NCBI GenBank assembly: GCA_902559635.1
Contig: CACEIY010000002.1
Span: forward strand, 1 to 64,000
DNA: 64,000 nucleotides
Reading direction: 5' to 3'
DNA from: an uncultured Pelagibacteraceae bacterium
Lineage (GTDB): Bacteria > Pseudomonadota > Alphaproteobacteria > Pelagibacterales > Pelagibacteraceae
Position numbers and translations under genes: made by a program. This document shows, piece after piece, positions 45,782 to 54,333 of this stretch. The notes under the pieces were generated by a model, which saw nothing but the letters and a program-made list of their open reading frames with translations, was not told the origin of the DNA and made no database searches. Every line of letters begins with the position of its first letter. The first letter of the stretch is position 1.

Positions 45782-46623
45782 AAAATACTGAAAAAAAAAC
45801 AAAAGCCCAAGCTATGGGTATGCATACAGAAGTTTTAACAGGAAGAACCCAACAAAAATTCTTTAATCCTGATGAAGCTGAGAATTTTTATTATTTTGGT
45901 ACTTATGATGTAGATTTTAATAAAAGAACTGATTTAGATGTTTTGGATATGACAGCACCAGAAGCTAATAAAGAAATTGATAATTTAATGAGCCAAGGCT
46001 TCGGAACTATAGTGATTAAAAATCCTCAAGGAAAACACAGTCTTGGTGTTGGTATTTTAAATAAATTAAATTTAATTTTTGAAGGAAGTTTAGGTTATTT
46101 TGGTATGGGATCATGCGATGGTCCTATAGTACGAATTAATGGTAGAGTTGGCTGGTCTTGTGCAGAAAACTTAATGGCCGGAAAAGTAGTTATTGAAAAA
46201 AATGCTGGATCATGTTTTGGAGCTGCCATTAGAGGTGGAGATTTAATTTGTAAAGGAAGTGTTGGTGCTAGAACTGGTATCGATATGAAGGGAGGAACAA
46301 TTATAGTTGGTGGAGATGCTGGGGCATTCACTGGTTTTATGATGCAAAGAGGAAGAATTATTATTTTAGGAAATGTGGGAATTAATTTGGGAGATTCTAT
46401 GTATGATGGGACAATTTTCGTAGGTGGAGAAATTGGCTCTTATGGTAGTGATGCTGTAGATTCTGAATTAACTAAAAACGATCAAGATTGGTTAAAAAGA
46501 AAATTAAAAGTTGCCGAAATAGGTGAAAACTTTGATGTTACTAAAATGAAAAAAATCGTAGCAGGTAAAAAACTTTGGAATTATGATAATTTAGAACCTA
46601 CAGAGAAAAAAGGAGCAATTTAA
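45769..46623 (+). CDS. Glutamate-synthase C-terminal (GXGXG) domain subunit, MgsB/GlxC-like (cassette 1)
   Basis: A 284-residue right-handed beta-helix protein of the GltB C-terminal/FwdC family, with repeats of the GXGXG type: GSLGYFGMGSCDG, GRVGWSCAENLMAGK, GDAGAFTGFMMQRG, GNVGINLGDSMYDG. It links the glutaminase and the FMN synthase subunits. It is about 50 residues longer than the cassette 2 paralogue, mainly at the N-terminus. It overlaps mgsA-like by 13 bases and mgsC-like by one. Confidence 0.85.
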   Translation: MANLKNTEKKTKAQAMGMHTEVLTGRTQQKFFNPDEAENFYYFGTYDVDFNKRTDLDVLDMTAPEANKEIDNLMSQGFGTIVIKNPQGKHSLGVGILNKLNLIFEGSLGYFGMGSCDGPIVRINGRVGWSCAENLMAGKVVIEKNAGSCFGAAIRGGDLICKGSVGARTGIDMKGGTIIVGGDAGAFTGFMMQRGRIIILGNVGINLGDSMYDGTIFVGGEIGSYGSDAVDSELTKNDQDWLKRKLKVAEIGENFDVTKMKKIVAGKKLWNYDNLEPTEKKGAI

Positions 46624-48032
46624 TGCCTAAGAAAAAAAATAAAAAAAAAACAAATAGTAAAGGTGTTGGTGGAAAAGCAGATGTCCATGCTCATGAAGAA
46701 GGTAAAAGAAACAAAAGTTTATTAGGATACAATGCTATTTTTACCCCTGAAGTTATAGACGATATTCATATTAAATCTCAATTAGGAAGATACAGAATGC
46801 GAGGAATGGCATTAATGAAAAAAATTCCTACTTTTGATGATTTAGTTTTTTTACCAGGCACACTAACAAGATTTGTAATTGAAGGTTACAGAGAAAAATG
46901 TGAAACAAAAACTGTAATTGGTCCAAGATGTGAAAACCCAATTGAGTTAGATATCCCTGTTTATATTACTGGTATGAGTTTTGGTGCACTATCATATGAA
47001 GCTAAAACTGCTTTAGCAAGAGGAGCAACAATGGCTGGAAGTGCAACTTGTTCTGGTGAAGGTGGAATGATACCTGACGAAAGAAGATATTCTGAAAAAT
47101 GGTTTTACCAATGTATTCAATCTAGATATGGATTTAATCCTCATCATGCTCAATTAGCAGATGGGATTGAAGTATTTATTGGACAAGGTCAAAAAGTTGG
47201 AATGGGTGGTCACTTAATGGGTCAAAAAGTAACTGACCAAGTTGCTGAGATGAGATCATTACCATCTGGTATTGACCAAAGATCTCCAGCAAGACATCCT
47301 GACTGGTTAGGTCCAGATGATTTAGCTTTAAAAGTTGAGGAATTAAGACAATTAACAAAAAATAAGGTTCCAATTCAATTAAAACTTGGGGCATCAAAAG
47401 TTTATGATGATGTTCGAATGGCAGCAAAATGTGATCCTGACTCTATTTATCTTGATGGTATGGAAGGCTCAACTGGAGCAGGTCCACACATAGCCGCAGC
47501 AAATACGGGAATTCCGGGTATAGCAGCAATCAGAGAGGCTAGAAGAGCTTTGGATGATGTGGGTAAAACTGGAAAAGTAACTTTAATTTATGCAGGAGGA
47601 GTTAGAGATGGTGCTGATATGGCAAAGGCTTTAGCATTAGGAGCTGATGCAATTGCAATTGGTACAGGTTCAATGATTGCATTAAATTGCAATAAAGATA
47701 TCCCCGAAGCAAATTTTGAAAAAGAAATGGGTGTAAAAGCAGGAGAATGTTATCACTGTCATACGGGAAGATGTCCAGTTGGTGTTGCAACTCAAGATCC
47801 TAAATTAAGGGCAAGATTAAATCCTGATGATGCAGCATTAAGAGTATATAATTATTTACATTCAATGACTTTAGAAGCGCAGCTTCTAGCAAGAGCATGT
47901 GGTAAAACTAATATTCATTCATTAGAGCCTGAAGATTTGGCTGCGTTAACATCTGAAGCATCTGCTTTAGCTAAAGTGCCTTTAGCAGGAACTAATTACA
48001 CTGTTGGAGTAGATAACTTTCATAAAATATAA
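46623..48032 (+). CDS. FMN-dependent glutamate-synthase-like subunit with Fe-S cysteines (cassette 1)
   Basis: A 469-residue TIM-barrel glutamate synthase domain. A lysine-rich start is followed by the FMN/2-oxoglutarate region (VYITGMSFGALSYEAK, YAGGVRDGADMAKALALGADAI). The cysteine motif ECYHCHTGRCPVG (Cys376, Cys379, Cys384) matches the [3Fe-4S] ligands of glutamate synthase. The paralogue at 59981 lacks all three. This implies electron entry through an Fe-S cluster, as in ferredoxin or GltD-linked enzymes. It transfers the amide-derived amine to 2-oxoglutarate. Confidence 0.87.
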   Translation: MPKKKNKKKTNSKGVGGKADVHAHEEGKRNKSLLGYNAIFTPEVIDDIHIKSQLGRYRMRGMALMKKIPTFDDLVFLPGTLTRFVIEGYREKCETKTVIGPRCENPIELDIPVYITGMSFGALSYEAKTALARGATMAGSATCSGEGGMIPDERRYSEKWFYQCIQSRYGFNPHHAQLADGIEVFIGQGQKVGMGGHLMGQKVTDQVAEMRSLPSGIDQRSPARHPDWLGPDDLALKVEELRQLTKNKVPIQLKLGASKVYDDVRMAAKCDPDSIYLDGMEGSTGAGPHIAAANTGIPGIAAIREARRALDDVGKTGKVTLIYAGGVRDGADMAKALALGADAIAIGTGSMIALNCNKDIPEANFEKEMGVKAGECYHCHTGRCPVGVATQDPKLRARLNPDDAALRVYNYLHSMTLEAQLLARACGKTNIHSLEPEDLAALTSEASALAKVPLAGTNYTVGVDNFHKI

Positions 48033-48040
48033 AAATAATA

Positions 48041-48457
48041 ATGGCTAAGAAAAAAAATATAAAAGTTAAAAACAAACCAAAAAAAGAAAAGAAAATGAAG
48101 CTTGGTACTTTTAAAGAAACCGCTAGAGAAAAACTAATTGGCCAACATATTGGTTACAGATATGATGTAAATTTACTTCCTGATTATAAAAAAATGACTC
48201 CATTTCTAAAAAAATATGTGGAAGCTATGGGTTGGGATGATTTAAACTGGTTAGAAGACGTCCATATGGGTTATGAAGAAGGAAGACCTGCGGTATTTTG
48301 TAGAAATGCAAATGGTTGGGTTACAATTCCTAAATCTATTAAACTACCTAATAATCAACAAGACAGAGACATGATAGCTAGAGAGCTTCTTGTTAAATTT
48401 CAAATGTCTCCAAAACATCCTCTTGTTGATTTAAAAAAGGCCTACTTAAAATTCTAA
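48041..48457 (+). CDS. Conserved hypothetical protein between glutamate-synthase-like gene and amt
   Basis: A 138-residue protein with a very lysine-rich N-terminus (the first 19 residues) and then KLGTFKETAREKLIGQHIGYRYD. Motifs around LPDYKKMTPFLKKYVEAMGWDDLNWLEDVHMGYEEGRPAVFCRN are unfamiliar to me. A second in-frame ATG (residue 20) might be the true start. It lies eight bases after cassette 1 and 124 before amt. Function unknown; position suggests a nitrogen-assimilation partner. Confidence 0.65.
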   Translation: MAKKKNIKVKNKPKKEKKMKLGTFKETAREKLIGQHIGYRYDVNLLPDYKKMTPFLKKYVEAMGWDDLNWLEDVHMGYEEGRPAVFCRNANGWVTIPKSIKLPNNQQDRDMIARELLVKFQMSPKHPLVDLKKAYLKF

Positions 48458-48581
48458 TCACACAATCTAAAGTTGTTTTTTTTTTAAAACCTAGTGTCTG
48501 TATTGGGTTTTATAAGATTGTTTTGTTTGTCACACCTTTCTAAATTTTATAGGGTTTTGAAAACTAATATGGAGAGAGAAT

Positions 48582-49982
48582 ATGACTGATCAGTTAGGTG
48601 CTCTTACTACTATATTTACAGAATTTTACTACTGGGTAACGGTAGTATTGATGTTTTTAATACACGTCGGTTTCTGTATGTATGAGGTTGGAGCTTCTCG
48701 ATACAAACATCACCAACATACTCTTATGAAAAACACAATGCTGATACCATTGGTAACGGTAACTTGGTTTTTATTTGGTTGGTGGATATACTGGGCTTTC
48801 CCAACAGGACCGGGAATAGCTCCTTCAATAATGAATGAAAGCACGGCTCTTATCACTGATGAGAGTACTTTTAGTGCCAAATGGTATTTGGCTAATACAG
48901 AGTATATGGCGGTCAACTTAGGTGACCACATAAGCGGTGTTTTCTGGGCTGCGTTCTTACTGTTCTCATGGACAGCTGCTTCTATCGTTTCAGGAGCAAT
49001 CATTGAAAGAATAACAACATTTGCATTTGGAATTTTAGCAATTGCGATTGGATCTGTTTTTTGGACAATTGATGCTGCTTGGGGATGGCACTTTGATGGA
49101 TGGATGCTTAAAATTTTAGGATACCATGATGCTTATGCATCAGGAGTAATTCACGCTATAGCAGGAGGATTTGCTTTAGGTGTTCTAATGGTTTTAGGAC
49201 CAAGAATTGGTAAATTTTCATCTAGTGGTGAACCAAGAAACATAGGACCAAGAAATCCTTGGCTAGTAACTATAGGTTTATTTTTAATTTATACTGGCTT
49301 CTGGGGATTCTATGCAGCATGTAACATACCTATATTTGATCTTGGACCAGAGTACGGTATGGAAGGCATAAGTTATTGGACAGCTACAAACATATATGTA
49401 ACCCCTACTACACTTAGTGGTATTACTTTTAATTTCTTGATGTCATTATCAGGAGGATTATTAGCTGGTTATGTGGTTGCTAAAGGCGATCCATTCTGGA
49501 CATACTCAAGTGGACTAGCAGGTGTCATCTGTGCTTCAGCTGGAAATGATTTATATCATCCAATTCAATCAATGATCATTGGTATGATCGGGGTTGTGAT
49601 TGCATACAAACTACATTACTGGGTTGAGCGTAAGTTCAAAATTGATGATGCAGTTGGTGCAGTTGCCGTTCATGGTTATGCTGGATTTGTTGGGTTGGTA
49701 ATTTGTGGTTTTGTATTAAATGGTTATCCATCATCTGGTTACAGTGTTGGAGCTATGTGGGATGGAACTACTTATGCATCTATAAATCCATTGGGAATGT
49801 TTCTAGGAGCAATCATAATGTTTGGTGTTCTTGGAATGTTACCAGGTTATGTTATAGCTAAAATACTTCACGGAATGGGTAAATTAAGAATCCCACGGGA
49901 AGTTGAAATAGCTGGACTAGACTATGAAATGATGGAGACTGCAAAATCTGATGAAAAAGCAGTTTCATCAGCAACCAGGTAA
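48582..49982 (+). CDS. amt: Ammonium/methylammonium transporter (Amt family)
   Basis: A 466-residue channel with eleven hydrophobic helices. The pore twin histidines sit in SGVIHAIAGGFALG (about 188-201) and VAVHGYAGFVG (about 364-374), both conserved. Amt proteins conduct NH4+ or deprotonated NH3 and can carry methylammonium. The N-terminal phenylalanine gate region is WVTVVLMFLIHVGFCMYEVGASR. A GGAGAGAG ribosome site precedes it, and a GC-richer 124-base leader lies upstream. It is next to methylamine-ligase genes, so methylammonium scavenging is likely. Confidence 0.95.
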   Translation: MTDQLGALTTIFTEFYYWVTVVLMFLIHVGFCMYEVGASRYKHHQHTLMKNTMLIPLVTVTWFLFGWWIYWAFPTGPGIAPSIMNESTALITDESTFSAKWYLANTEYMAVNLGDHISGVFWAAFLLFSWTAASIVSGAIIERITTFAFGILAIAIGSVFWTIDAAWGWHFDGWMLKILGYHDAYASGVIHAIAGGFALGVLMVLGPRIGKFSSSGEPRNIGPRNPWLVTIGLFLIYTGFWGFYAACNIPIFDLGPEYGMEGISYWTATNIYVTPTTLSGITFNFLMSLSGGLLAGYVVAKGDPFWTYSSGLAGVICASAGNDLYHPIQSMIIGMIGVVIAYKLHYWVERKFKIDDAVGAVAVHGYAGFVGLVICGFVLNGYPSSGYSVGAMWDGTTYASINPLGMFLGAIIMFGVLGMLPGYVIAKILHGMGKLRIPREVEIAGLDYEMMETAKSDEKAVSSATR

Positions 49983-49994
49983 AGGAGATAAAAT

Positions 49995-50225
49995 ATGGCT
50001 ACAGTTACAAACTGGATCGATCACCTGAATAAACCTGCTGAAGAAGTTGTGGGTGCTATTTATCCTGGTGCAGGATCAAGTGAAACATTACTAGTTATTC
50101 TTGCTTTTATAGTATGGATTGGTTGGCATGTTTTGACTGCAAAATCTGAAAGTGAAGAACTTGAAAGATTAGCAAGAAAAAGACATGGCGCTAATGATCA
50201 TAAAAGCAATATAGCTGAGTGGTAA
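49995..50225 (+). CDS. Small membrane protein downstream of amt
   Basis: A 76-residue protein with one hydrophobic helix (about 30-46, LLVILAFIVWIGWHVLT) and a charged cytosolic tail (SESEELERLARKRHG). It follows amt by 12 bases with a good AGGAG ribosome site and precedes a terminator, so it belongs to the amt transcript. A partner of Amt is possible. No family recognised. Confidence 0.7.
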   Translation: MATVTNWIDHLNKPAEEVVGAIYPGAGSSETLLVILAFIVWIGWHVLTAKSESEELERLARKRHGANDHKSNIAEW

Positions 50226-50240
50226 TTTAAAATAAAATTT

Positions 50241-50266
50241 GGGCGCTACTAAATTCCGTAGCGCCC
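50241..50266 (+). terminator. Strong terminator after the amt unit
   Basis: Nine-base-pair stem GGGCGCTAC/GTAGCGCCC with an eight-base loop, followed by TTTTTATTTATT, 15 bases after the stop of the small membrane gene. Confidence 0.92.
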
Positions 50267-50287
50267 TTTTTATTTATTAATCATAAA

Positions 50288-50443
50288 ATGACGGAAGAAA
50301 ATAATAACGAAGAATTAAGACCAAGTAAGATGCGAGGTGTTGCGTTTCCAAAAGCTAAATATGGTGTAATTCTTGCAGTCATAATAATTATCTTAGTAAA
50401 TATAATATTTTATAAAGATGAAATTGTTCAATTTTTAAATTAA
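50288..50443 (+). CDS. 51-residue single-pass membrane protein (not in ORF track)
   Basis: Read by hand: ATG at 50288, stop at 50441-50443. An acidic N-terminus (MTEENNNEEL) is followed by one clear helix (YGVILAVIIIILVNIIFY) and a short tail. It lies just after the amt terminator and ahead of the binding-protein gene. The organised topology (acidic head, arginine/lysine, helix) supports a real gene, but no family is recognised. Confidence 0.5.
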   Translation: MTEENNNEELRPSKMRGVAFPKAKYGVILAVIIIILVNIIFYKDEIVQFLN

Positions 50444-50569
50444 TATTTATTTTCAATCTTAGGTAGAATTTTTTTTTCAATTTTTACTATTATTTTAGAA
50501 TCATTATAAATTATCTTGATCCTGAATTTTAAAGATTATAAGATTTTTTAAATAAAAAGGGGGTCATTA

Positions 50570-51925
50570 ATGAAAAAGAAAAAAAAGTCTAATAATTTCG
50601 TTAACAAGAAAAGACGAAAAGTAATTAAGACTCTTGGTACGGCAGCTTTAATAGCAGGTGCTTCAAATTTTTTACCTATGCCATGGGTAAGAAAGGCAGA
50701 TGCATCTAATCACTTATTAATAGGTGTGCCTTCATCTTTATCAACACCTTATGGTGTGGCAGATGACCAAGATCATTTGAATGGTACAATAATGGCAATA
50801 GAAGCAATCAATGCTAAAGGTGGAGTAAAGGGAAGAGAGTTGAAAACTTTTGTACCTGATTATGATAAACTCTCAGCAGAAAGTACACAATCTGCGATAG
50901 CTGCTTGTATAGACAAAAAAGTTCATGCAATATCAAATGCATTTACTTTTGCTCCAATTCCTGGAATGGATACATCAACTAAATGGAAAGCTCCATATTT
51001 ACAAGGTAATACTCAGAGACTTGCTACAGAGGAATTCAAAAAAAATCCTAAGAAGTATAGTCACGTATTACAAACCGATCCATCCGAGGTAAATTATGGT
51101 TGGACTTATCCAATGTGGCTTGATGCAATGAAAGCAACAGGAACATGGAAGCCTGTTAACAATAAAGTTCACATAATCTCTGAACAAACTGGTTATAATC
51201 AAACAATTTTGAAAGCTGCAAAAGAGTCTTTAGCAAAATCTGGTTGGGAATTAGCTGGTGATACACAAATTCAGTATCCTGTAAATGATTGGGCGCCAGT
51301 AATACAAGAGCTAAAAAAGGTAGGTGCTGGAGCAATTATGTGTAACCACTGGATGGCTGCTGAAGAAGCTGCTTTTTGTAAACAGTTTAGAGCTGATCCT
51401 GTACCAGGAGCTTTAGTCTATGTGCAGTATGGTGCTTCTCAACCAGAGTTCTTGGAACTTGGTGGAAGAGCAATGGAAGGTTTCTGTTGGAGTACAGTTC
51501 TAGGTATATATGGAGACAAAATGGGAGAAGATTTTAGAAAAGATTATCTAAAAAGATTCCCAGAGTTTGGAACATATAAGGATAACACAATGGGACTTGT
51601 TTACACTGGTAATGGGTATGACATTGTAAATTATCTAGCTGCTTCTTGGAATGCTACTGGAGCTCTCGGGCTTAATGATGCTGATTTCAAGAAAAATTGT
51701 GATTGGATAAGAACTAATCCTTTTAGAGGTGTTTGTGGAATGATGGACATGAATAATGAATATCAAGAAGCTTTACACTTCCCGGATAATGGATTTGGAA
51801 ATCAATCTGACTCTCATGAAACTGGAATGGGACAATTGTTTGTTCAAGTTCAAAATGTTCAACACAGGATCATATGGCCAAACGAGTATAGCCAATCTAA
51901 ATTAGAGGGTTGTGACTGGTGGTAA
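50570..51925 (+). CDS. Urea/amide-type ABC transporter substrate-binding protein, Tat-like signal
   Basis: A 451-residue Peripla_BP_5/6-family binding protein of the UrtA/FmdD type. The N-terminus KKRRKVIKTLGTAALIAGA has a twin arginine before a hydrophobic stretch, resembling a Tat signal. The mature part begins LLIGVPSSLSTPYGV, with GGVKGRELKTFVPDYDKLSAE typical of the family. It is followed by an 11-bp hairpin and then ATPase and permease genes. Downstream dimethylformamidase suggests short amides such as formamide or N-methylated formamides as ligands; urea or branched amino acids are alternatives. Confidence 0.88.
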   Translation: MKKKKKSNNFVNKKRRKVIKTLGTAALIAGASNFLPMPWVRKADASNHLLIGVPSSLSTPYGVADDQDHLNGTIMAIEAINAKGGVKGRELKTFVPDYDKLSAESTQSAIAACIDKKVHAISNAFTFAPIPGMDTSTKWKAPYLQGNTQRLATEEFKKNPKKYSHVLQTDPSEVNYGWTYPMWLDAMKATGTWKPVNNKVHIISEQTGYNQTILKAAKESLAKSGWELAGDTQIQYPVNDWAPVIQELKKVGAGAIMCNHWMAAEEAAFCKQFRADPVPGALVYVQYGASQPEFLELGGRAMEGFCWSTVLGIYGDKMGEDFRKDYLKRFPEFGTYKDNTMGLVYTGNGYDIVNYLAASWNATGALGLNDADFKKNCDWIRTNPFRGVCGMMDMNNEYQEALHFPDNGFGNQSDSHETGMGQLFVQVQNVQHRIIWPNEYSQSKLEGCDWW

Positions 51926-51945
51926 GATCTAGATAATAATATTTT

Positions 51946-51971
51946 AAAGAGGGCGACTACTCGCCCTCTTT
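51946..51971 (+). terminator. Terminator/attenuator between binding-protein and ATPase genes
   Basis: Perfect 11-base-pair stem AAAGAGGGCGA/TCGCCCTCTTT with a CTAC loop, then TTACAT. It has the same position as the glpV/glpS hairpin and probably limits transcription into the transporter core. Confidence 0.88.
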
Positions 51972-52003
51972 TTACATAAATCCTAATAATAGATAGTGTA
52001 AGT

Positions 52004-52729
52004 ATGAATAAAGTTTTGGCTAAAGATTTTTTTTCCTGCAAAAATATTAGCATTGACTTAGGTGGAAGAGAAATATTAAGAAATATAAATATAAACATAA
52101 AGCCAGGTGAAGTTTTAGGTATTATTGGTCCAAATGGAGCGGGAAAAACTTCTTTAATTGAAATACTTTCAGGTAGATACAAACAAAAAACTGGTGATGT
52201 AATTTACAAAGACCAAATTATTAATAACAAACCTCTTTATGAAAGAGCAAGAATGGGTATTGGAAGAACTTACCAAACTCCAGTCGTACCTGAAGAATTA
52301 ACAGTTGGTGAAACTTTAAAAGCTGCAAGACAATCAACAAAACCTTATTTACCAGTTACAGATGCAGAATATGCAGCAGATTTGGTAAAATTTAAAGTTA
52401 GCTGGGATATGGCTAATACAAAATTAGAAACTTTTAATAGAAGAAAACTTTTAATGACTAGTGTTCTAATGAGAGAACCAGAAATTATATTAATGGATGA
52501 GCCAGCTTCAGGTTTGATAAATGCGGAAATAGATGAAATTGATAATACACTCAGAATGTTGTCGAAAGAAATGAACATAGCAGTTTTGATTGTAGAACAT
52601 AGAATTGAATTGCTAGAGACAATTGCAGATAGAGTTGTTGTAATGGATGCTGGTGAAATTATTGCAGAAGGAAATTTAGAGGAAGTTATTAATAATCCAA
52701 AAGTAAAAGAAGCTTATTTTGAGGGTTAA
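52004..52729 (+). CDS. ABC transporter ATP-binding protein, UrtD-type, with degenerate signature motif
   Basis: A 241-residue branched-chain/urea-type ATPase. Walker A GPNGAGKTS (about 43-51), Q-loop region GIGRTYQTP, Walker B IILMDEPASG and H-loop VEHRI are present. The ABC signature LSxGxxR, expected just before Walker B, reads LETFNRRKLL (Phe144 to Lys148). That loss would cripple one composite ATP site. It pairs with the canonical UrtE-type ATPase that starts five bases later. Confidence 0.9.
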   Translation: MNKVLAKDFFSCKNISIDLGGREILRNININIKPGEVLGIIGPNGAGKTSLIEILSGRYKQKTGDVIYKDQIINNKPLYERARMGIGRTYQTPVVPEELTVGETLKAARQSTKPYLPVTDAEYAADLVKFKVSWDMANTKLETFNRRKLLMTSVLMREPEIILMDEPASGLINAEIDEIDNTLRMLSKEMNIAVLIVEHRIELLETIADRVVVMDAGEIIAEGNLEEVINNPKVKEAYFEG

Positions 52730-52734
52730 ATTTT

Positions 52735-53445
52735 ATGAGTAATATTTTAGAAATTAAAGGTTTGTCAGCAGGCTATGGACCTCTTCGTGTTATTCATGAT
52801 TTAGATTTAATAATCCAATCAGGAGAACGAGTAGGAATTGTAGGCTTAAATGGTCATGGCAAAACAACATTATTTTATGCGATTGCAGGTCTTACTCATT
52901 GGCAAAGAGGATCGATTAAGATCAGTGGAGAAGAAATTGGTCGAACAAGAAGCCAAGGTCCTGGAAGATATACTCACATTGTAGTTAAAAAAGGTTTGGC
53001 AATTATGCCTCAAGGTGATGAAATTTTTCATGGTCTTACCGTTGAGGAACATTTAGATAGTGGTGCATTCACACCTGAGTCTTGGAAAAATAGAAAACAA
53101 AAAAGAGAGGAAATTTTAGAAATTTTCGAGCCTTTAAAAAAACTAATCCACACTCCTGTAGCACGTTTATCTGGAGGAGAAAGAAGAATGGTTTCTATAG
53201 GAAGAGGAATGATGTCAGAAGCTAAGCTTTACATGGCAGATGAGCCAACCTTAGGATTAGCACCAAAAATTGGAAAGGGTGTTCTTGAGGCACTGTTAAA
53301 GATTGACTTGAAAGACTCTGCAATGATTATTGCTGAACAAAACGTAGCCTTACTAGAAGGAAAGGTAGATAGAATTATTGGTATGCATGCTGGTAAATTA
53401 AAAGGAGAAGCATCATCATCATTGTCTATGGGATTAAAAAACTGA
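52735..53445 (+). CDS. ABC transporter ATP-binding protein, UrtE-type
   Basis: A 236-residue ATPase. Walker A GLNGHGKTT (about 37-45), the Q-loop stretch GLAIMPQGDEIFHGLTVEEH, signature LSGGERRMVSIGRG and Walker B LYMADEPTLGL are all canonical. It supplies the good signature motif to the heterodimer with the UrtD-type subunit. It is separated by three bases from the permease gene. Confidence 0.93.
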   Translation: MSNILEIKGLSAGYGPLRVIHDLDLIIQSGERVGIVGLNGHGKTTLFYAIAGLTHWQRGSIKISGEEIGRTRSQGPGRYTHIVVKKGLAIMPQGDEIFHGLTVEEHLDSGAFTPESWKNRKQKREEILEIFEPLKKLIHTPVARLSGGERRMVSIGRGMMSEAKLYMADEPTLGLAPKIGKGVLEALLKIDLKDSAMIIAEQNVALLEGKVDRIIGMHAGKLKGEASSSLSMGLKN

Positions 53446-53448
53446 TTT

Positions 53449-54333
53449 ATGAATGATATTATTTTTTTAATTATTAACGGAATTACAGTAGCTTCCATAT
53501 ATGGGCTTATCGCTGTAGCAGTATCAATAACTTGGTCAGCATTGGGATTATTAAACCTAAGTTACGGTTTTATATTTTCATTTGCTGGATATGGAGCATG
53601 GTTAGCTGAAAGACATTTATATGGAGAACCAATTTTTGTAATGTTCATGGGAATAACTGCAGGAATAATTGGTGGTGTAATGGTGTGCTTGCTTGTATTT
53701 ATCCCAGTTCACGATAAACCAAATTTTACTATTAGAGGCATGATAGGGACATTAGCAATTAGTCTAATTGGAGGACAAATTTTACTTCAAAATTTTGGGC
53801 CTAAAGCAAAACTCCTTCCAGAATTTTTTGGTTATGGAAAATTAAAAATTTTAGATGTTACTTTGACTGCAGATAAAATTGGAATAATTTGCTCGTCAAT
53901 TATAATGCTTACACTTGTTGTAAGATGGATGAAATCTAGCAGAAGAGGATTGGAAATTAGAGCGATGATGATGAACCCTCATGCAGCAAGTATTGTTGGG
54001 ATTGGAGTGCGTAAAACAGGAATATATGTAATGGCAGTAACTGGAGCCATGACAGGTTTATCAGCTGTGCTACTTTCACAGACATATTATCTTTCACCTT
54101 TTAGTGGCCTTATTCCAATGATTAAGGGTGTAAGTATAGCTTTAATGGGCGGACTAGGAAGCGTCAGAGGAGCTGTAATTGCTGCAATTATACTTGGATT
54201 TAATGAGGCACTAACTACAAAATTTTTGGGTGGAAGATATGTTTTAATGACTCAATTTGCACTAATTATAATTGTACTTATTATCAGACCAAGAGGTATT
54301 GCTGGTATTTTAGATAAGGCGAGAGAAGCATGA
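53449..54333 (+). CDS. ABC transporter permease, UrtB/LivH-type
   Basis: A 294-residue permease with about eight to nine helices. The family phrases GITVASIYGLIAVAVSITWSALGLLNLSYG near the start and IKGVSIALMGGLGSVRGAVIAAIILGF near the end are typical of LivH/UrtB. It overlaps the following permease gene by four bases (ATGA). Confidence 0.92.
   Translation: MNDIIFLIINGITVASIYGLIAVAVSITWSALGLLNLSYGFIFSFAGYGAWLAERHLYGEPIFVMFMGITAGIIGGVMVCLLVFIPVHDKPNFTIRGMIGTLAISLIGGQILLQNFGPKAKLLPEFFGYGKLKILDVTLTADKIGIICSSIIMLTLVVRWMKSSRRGLEIRAMMMNPHAASIVGIGVRKTGIYVMAVTGAMTGLSAVLLSQTYYLSPFSGLIPMIKGVSIALMGGLGSVRGAVIAAIILGFNEALTTKFLGGRYVLMTQFALIIIVLIIRPRGIAGILDKAREA

Noticed and set aside
51859-52182. 107-residue antisense ORF spanning the hairpin and UrtD-type gene start
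   Set aside because: It runs across a terminator and two well-supported sense genes; no homology recognised.
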